Shown: positions 60,632 to 64,000 of the stretch, piece by piece
How positions within the stretch are numbered: position 1 is the stretch's first letter
Layout of the letters: each line of letters opens with the position of its first letter
NCBI GenBank assembly: GCA_002325245.1
Contig: DCRR01000014.1
Location: 70,455-134,454, forward strand
Direction of reading: 5' to 3'
Origin: Microbacteriaceae bacterium UBA1487
GTDB taxonomy: Bacteria; Actinomycetota; Actinomycetes; Actinomycetales; Microbacteriaceae
Length of the DNA: 64,000 bases
The notes under the pieces: model-generated
The model's database searches: none
What the model saw: the letters and a program-made list of their open reading frames with translations, nothing else
Told to the model about the DNA's origin: nothing
Program-made: the position numbers and the translations under genes

Positions 60632-61570
60632 TCAGAGCCCGACCTGCAGCACCAGCACCGCGGGGGCCAGGGCGAAGGCGATCGTCACCGGCAGGATGAG
60701 GAACACGAGCGGCACCAGCATCGCCACCTCCTTGCGCCCCGCGGACTCCATGAGCTGGCGGGTCGCCTCGACCCGCACGTCGGCGGCCTGCGCGCGCAGC
60801 ACCTCGGCGAGCGGCGTGCCGCGGCCGAGCGCCCCGACCAGCTGATCGGTGGTCCGGGTGAACGCGGGCAGGTCGATCGCGTCGGCGCAGCGGGTGAGCG
60901 CATCGGGCACGGCCGCGCCCGCGTGGATGTCGGCGACGACCCGGGCGAACTCGCGGGCCAGCTCGCCGTGGCCGGTGCGCGCGACGCGGCGCAGCGCATC
61001 CACGACGTTCTCCCCCGCCGACAGGGCGAGGCTGAGGAACTCGAGCACGGTCGGCAGCTCGTCGGCGATGCGCGCCTGGCGGCGGCGCGCCGCCCGCACC
61101 AGCAGCTGCTCGGGGGCGAACAGCCCCAGCGTTCCGCACACCAGCACGAGCGCGACCGAGGCGACCCCCGGCAGAGAGTTGGTGCGCGACCAGACGGCGA
61201 CGATCAGCACCCCGACGGCGAGCCCGCCGAGGGCGGCGAGCAGCTGACGAGAGCGGAAGCGCTCCACCGCGATCGGCACACCGGCCTGGCGCGCCCGCCG
61301 CTCGATCGACTCGTCGCCGCCGAGCAGGCTGGCGAGCGCCCGCCGCAGCCGCGCGAGCCCGGGCTCGATGAGTTCGAGCAGCACGCTCGTCGGCTCGCCC
61401 GCCCGCTCGGCGACGAGCTCGCGGGCGTGCGGAGAGACATCCACCAGATACGGGGCGAGCCGCCGGGAGAGCCTGGGCGCCCCGAACTGCGGCACCAGGG
61501 CGAGCAGCGTCCAGACGCCCACCCCGAAGGCGATGCCGAGCGGCACCGCCAGCAGCACGGTCGGCGTCAC
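60632..61570 (-). CDS. tadC: Tad pilus platform protein TadC-like (T2SSF domain)
   Basis: A 312-residue membrane protein with a type II secretion F domain: RIADELPTVLEFLSLALSAGENVVDALRRVARTGHGELAREFARVVADIHAGAAVPDALTRCA. Hydrophobic segments near both ends include VAMLVPLVFLILPVTIAFALAPAVLVL, the TadC hallmark. The GTG at 61570 overlaps the tadB stop (GTGA). It is the inner-membrane platform partner of TadB. The Tad locus stops here; the next gene is unrelated. Confidence 0.87.
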   Translation of the reverse strand: MTPTVLLAVPLGIAFGVGVWTLLALVPQFGAPRLSRRLAPYLVDVSPHARELVAERAGEPTSVLLELIEPGLARLRRALASLLGGDESIERRARQAGVPIAVERFRSRQLLAALGGLAVGVLIVAVWSRTNSLPGVASVALVLVCGTLGLFAPEQLLVRAARRRQARIADELPTVLEFLSLALSAGENVVDALRRVARTGHGELAREFARVVADIHAGAAVPDALTRCADAIDLPAFTRTTDQLVGALGRGTPLAEVLRAQAADVRVEATRQLMESAGRKEVAMLVPLVFLILPVTIAFALAPAVLVLQVGL

Positions 61571-62433
61571 GCGAACCACCGCCGCTCTTCGGGCAGGCGC
61601 CCCAGCGCCACCATCAGCCGGTAGGCGACGACCGTCACGACGAACCCGATGAGCAGCAGCGCCGTGCCGCCGGGGCTCGCGTACACGGCGACCGCCTCCG
61701 GCCGGCTCGCCAGCACGAACAGCACGATCCACGGCGCCGCGACCCCGAGACGCGCGGCCGACACCACCCACGACTGGCGTGCCTCCGCCTCGGCGCGGGC
61801 GGCCTGCTCGCGGCGCAGCGCCGAGGCGAGGCCGCGCAGCAGCCCCGGCAGTTCGGTGCCGCCGACTTCACGAGCCAGGCGCAGCGTCTCGACCACCCGG
61901 TCGGCGACCGGATCGGCCAGCCGCGCTTTCAGCTCGTCAAGTGCCGGTCCGAGCGTGCCCCGCGCACGCAGTTCGCGGTCGAAGGCGGCGAACGCCTCGC
62001 GGAACTCCGGGATGCCGTGGTTCGCCAGCGATCCGATGCTCTCCGCCAGCGACAGGCCCGACCGCATGCCGGCGACCAGGTGGTCGATGAGGTCGGGCCA
62101 GGCGGCGCGCGCCAGCCGGCGTCGGTGCCTCGCTCGCGACGCCACGACCAGCCACGGAAAACTCGCCACGGCGGCGCCCGCCGCGAGCCCCAGGGCGGGG
62201 ATGCCCGACAGCCCCGCCGCGATCGCCGCCGCCGTGACGCCGAGCAGCGCGCTCGTCGCCAGGAACAGCTCGGGGCGCACCCGCGCCAGGCCCGCCTGCG
62301 CGAGCCGCTGCGCGATCGCAGCGCTCCAGCCGGTGCCCGACGTCCCGGCACGTGCCTCCCGCGGCCACAGCCACGGCGAGGCCACCAGCACGACGCCAGC
62401 CCCGAGCAGCAGCCCCAAAAGCCAGGAGGTCAC
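61567..62433 (-). CDS. tadB: Tad pilus platform protein TadB-like (T2SSF domain)
   Basis: A 288-residue membrane protein with T2SSF pattern WPDLIDHLVAGMRSGLSLAESIGSLANHGIPEFREAFAAFDRELRARGTLGPALDELKARLADPVADRVVETLRLAREVGGTELPGLLRGLASALR. Hydrophobic segments flank this core. GTG 62433 overlaps the tadA stop. Acts with TadC as the platform that the TadA motor drives. Confidence 0.87.
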   Translation of the reverse strand: MTSWLLGLLLGAGVVLVASPWLWPREARAGTSGTGWSAAIAQRLAQAGLARVRPELFLATSALLGVTAAAIAAGLSGIPALGLAAGAAVASFPWLVVASRARHRRRLARAAWPDLIDHLVAGMRSGLSLAESIGSLANHGIPEFREAFAAFDRELRARGTLGPALDELKARLADPVADRVVETLRLAREVGGTELPGLLRGLASALRREQAARAEAEARQSWVVSAARLGVAAPWIVLFVLASRPEAVAVYASPGGTALLLIGFVVTVVAYRLMVALGRLPEERRWFA

Positions 62434-63662
62434 GCGGCGGCTCCGCGCAGAATCGGGATCGGGTCGGCGCCCGCGCGCTCGAACTTGATCATCCGCGGCG
62501 GCACCTCGCCGGTGGCGCGCAGACCGTCACGGCTGCTTTCGAACAGCGTCACCGCCTCGATCTCGCCGTCCGCCGTGACGCGTCCCGTCGGGGCGAGGAT
62601 CTCGGCGACCCGCCGGCGGCCTCGGTGCAGTTCGGCGTGCACGATCAGGTCGACGCAGGAGGCGACCGTCGGCACCACGAAGCCCGCGTCGATGTTGCGA
62701 CCCGCAAGCAGCGGCAGCGTCGACAGCTTCACGAGCGCCTCGCGCGCGCCGTTCGCGTGGATCGAGCACATGCCCGGGATGCCCGCGTTCAGCGCCACCA
62801 GCAGGTCGAGGCTCTCGGCCTCGCGGACCTCGCCGACCACCAGACGGTCGGGGCGCATCCGCAGCGCCTCCTTCACCAGTCGCCGCAGCGACACCTCGCC
62901 GGTGCCCTCGAGGCTCGGCTGGCGGCACTGCAGCGCGACCCAGTCGGCGGCCGAGAGCGAGAGCTCGAAGGTCTCCTCCGCGGTGACGATGCGCTCCTCC
63001 GGCCGCGTCGAGCCGAGCAGCGCGCAGAGCAGCGTCGTCTTGCCGGCCTGCGTGCCGCCCGAGACGATCACGTTTAGGCCGCTGCGCACCGCGAGATGCA
63101 GGAAGCCCGCCGCCTCGGCAGGCAGCGAGTCGAGCCGCACCAGGTCTTCGAGGCCGCGCATCTCGGCGCGGAACTTGCGGATGTTCACCGCCCAGTGCGT
63201 GCGCGTGATGTCGGGAATGACGACGTGGAGGCGCGACCCGTCGGGCAGCGAGGCGTCGACGAACGGCGAGGAGAGGTCGACGCGGCGCCCGGTGGACTGC
63301 AGCATCCGCTCGACCAGGTCGCGCACCTCCGACTCGCTGAGCGTCAGGGCGATGCGCTCGCTCACGCCGTCGCGGGCGACGAACACGTCGTGGGGCGAGT
63401 TGATCCAGATCTCTTCGATCGAGTCGTCGTCGAGCAGCGGCTGCAGCGGACCGAAGCCGACGAGCGAGGCGACCACCTCGCGCACCGCCGCCACCTCGTC
63501 GGGCAGCAGCGGCACCGAGCCGCCGAGCGCCCGCTCGCTGTAGCGCTGCACCTCCTCGCGCGCGAGCCGCAGCGCGAGGCCCTGCTCGGCGGTCAGGTCG
63601 AGCCCGTCGCCCCGCACCCGCAGACGCACGCGCTCGGTGATCGACGCGATCGCGGATTCCAC
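62430..63662 (-). CDS. tadA: Tad/CpaF-type secretion ATPase
   Basis: A 410-residue hexameric motor ATPase of the CpaF/VirB11 family. An N-terminal helical domain (1-65) is followed by the CpaF hallmark GFGPLQPLLDDDSIEEIWINSPHDVFVARDG. Walker A GGTQAGKT is at 202-209, the Asp box ERIVTAEETFELSL, Walker B RMRPDRLVVGEVREAES, and the His box SIHANGAREALVKLS. GTG 63662 has CAGAAT (63669-63674) 6 nt upstream. A longer reading from 63815 would translate the repeat region and is unlikely. First gene of the motor half. Confidence 0.9.
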   Translation of the reverse strand: MESAIASITERVRLRVRGDGLDLTAEQGLALRLAREEVQRYSERALGGSVPLLPDEVAAVREVVASLVGFGPLQPLLDDDSIEEIWINSPHDVFVARDGVSERIALTLSESEVRDLVERMLQSTGRRVDLSSPFVDASLPDGSRLHVVIPDITRTHWAVNIRKFRAEMRGLEDLVRLDSLPAEAAGFLHLAVRSGLNVIVSGGTQAGKTTLLCALLGSTRPEERIVTAEETFELSLSAADWVALQCRQPSLEGTGEVSLRRLVKEALRMRPDRLVVGEVREAESLDLLVALNAGIPGMCSIHANGAREALVKLSTLPLLAGRNIDAGFVVPTVASCVDLIVHAELHRGRRRVAEILAPTGRVTADGEIEAVTLFESSRDGLRATGEVPPRMIKFERAGADPIPILRGAAA

Positions 63663-63754
63663 GCCGCGATTCTGGACGGATGCGCGGACCCGCGCCCGCA
63701 TCCATCCACACCCGGGGGTCTCGCGTGCGCCCCGCGCGCCGCGCTCTGCACGCG

Positions 63755-63807
63755 CGCGCTCGCGCACCCACCACCCCGCGAGCGGTGCCAAAAGTGCGAT
63801 CCCGGAG
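63755..63807. repeat. 53-bp direct repeat, copy A
   Basis: Identical over 53 bp to 63928-63980. It begins CGCGCTCGCGCACCCACC and ends in CCCGGAG. Copy A continues into the second half of a palindrome. Confidence 0.85.
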
Positions 63808-63836
63808 CGCAACACCCGCAGTTTCGCACCGCTCGC
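63778..63836. repeat. Long imperfect palindrome in copy A
   Basis: GCGAGCGGTGC (63778-63788) pairs with GCACCGCTCGC (63826-63836) over 11 bp. The stem extends with AAAGTGCG against CGCAGTTT at 7 of 8 pairs. This leaves a central CCCGGAG region. Confidence 0.75.
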
Positions 63837-63927
63837 AGAGGGGTCCCGGGGTGCGGGGCACGAGGGAATGTGTGCGTCTGAGCAGGCGACGGCCGAGCGG
63901 ATGCGCGCTCACCCCGCGAGCTGCACA

Positions 63928-63980
63928 CGCGCTCGCGCACCCACCACCCCGCGAGCGGTGCCAAAAGTGCGATCCCGGAG
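63928..63980. repeat. 53-bp direct repeat, copy B
   Basis: Second copy, 173 bp from copy A. After CCCGGAG it diverges, so only the left half of the palindrome is present before the window ends at 64000. Confidence 0.85.
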
Positions 63981-64000
63981 GGTGAGTCCCATAGCGTGGT

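Larger units (their letters stand above)
63663..64000. other. Repeat-rich region upstream of tadA
   Basis: About 338 bp to the window edge with no convincing gene. It holds a duplicated 53-bp segment, a long imperfect palindrome and the probable tadA -10. Base composition is extreme, with runs of alternating GC. A CpaE/Ssd-type gene, usual upstream of tadA, would have to lie beyond the window. Confidence 0.6.

Noticed and set aside
63593..63964. Minus-strand frame upstream of tadA as a separate gene
   Set aside because: Its translation is Arg/Ala/Ser-rich, it covers both repeat copies and part of tadA in another frame, and no start signal is evident.

Overview
The window is chromosomal DNA from a high-GC actinobacterium. 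The gene set and arrangement fit the family Microbacteriaceae, but the genus cannot be fixed from sequence alone. Supporting signs are the fused 2-oxoglutarate dehydrogenase/decarboxylase (Kgd), the SigR-RsrA redox pair divergent from aroA-rsgA-hisN, GuaB1, the ssrA-smpB-ftsX-ftsE...prfB block, a mycobacterial/actinobacterial type Tad locus, and a tmRNA tag ANSKRTDFALAA. Coding density is very high. Many neighbouring genes overlap by ATGA or GTGA, and a striking number of first genes have a -10 like hexamer TAnnnT only 5-8 nt before the start codon, which points to widespread leaderless transcription.

Layout. 1-8.9 kb: an amidase fragment, a self-repressing GntR/YtrA-type ABC exporter operon, a frameshifted lipoprotein, a VOC protein, a GNAT acetyltransferase-ung-phosphoribosyltransferase group, an MFS carrier, an SDR oxidoreductase and an acyltransferase. 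9-12.6 kb: methionine entry (metY, metX) plus a lipoprotein. 12.9-16 kb: a NarL-type two-component system with an extra membrane protein between kinase and regulator. 16-22.4 kb: MFS carrier, GT87 mannosyltransferase-like enzyme, thiamine-binding-type protein, a polar amino-acid ABC importer and NAD(P)HX dehydratase. 22.5-27.5 kb: an old yellow enzyme, two CNNM/CBS membrane proteins preceded by a short coupled ORF, and GuaB1. 27.7-36.2 kb: kgd, rsrA-sigR, aroA-rsgA-hisN and a septum-formation-type lipoprotein ending in a good intrinsic terminator.

36.3-42.4 kb is an accessory-looking carbohydrate cluster: a GH92 alpha-mannosidase-like hydrolase without signal peptide, a GT4 glycosyltransferase, an SsnA/8-oxoguanine-deaminase-like amidohydrolase and a PD40 beta-propeller protein. 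42.5-47.4 kb carries a VOC protein, tmRNA, RidA, a SIMPL protein, smpB, ftsX and an ftsE with a long Ala/Pro tail that contains a 77-bp palindromic element. Between ftsE and prfB lies a 5.6-kb block of stress- and ion-related membrane genes (HdeD family, an orphan HerA-like ATPase, a PLDc_N/SHOCT protein, a ClC transporter, a large membrane protein and a K+ channel).

54-64 kb: an MFS carrier, then a Tad pilus locus on the minus strand split in two. The motor part (tadA-tadB-tadC) lies at 60.6-63.7 kb and the pilin-like/TadE/TadG part at 55.5-57.0 kb. Between them sit a DnaQ-like exonuclease coupled to a 441-residue protein I do not recognise, an SRPBCC protein, a J-domain membrane protein and a DUF4190 protein. 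No tRNA, rRNA, transposase, prophage or CRISPR array was seen.
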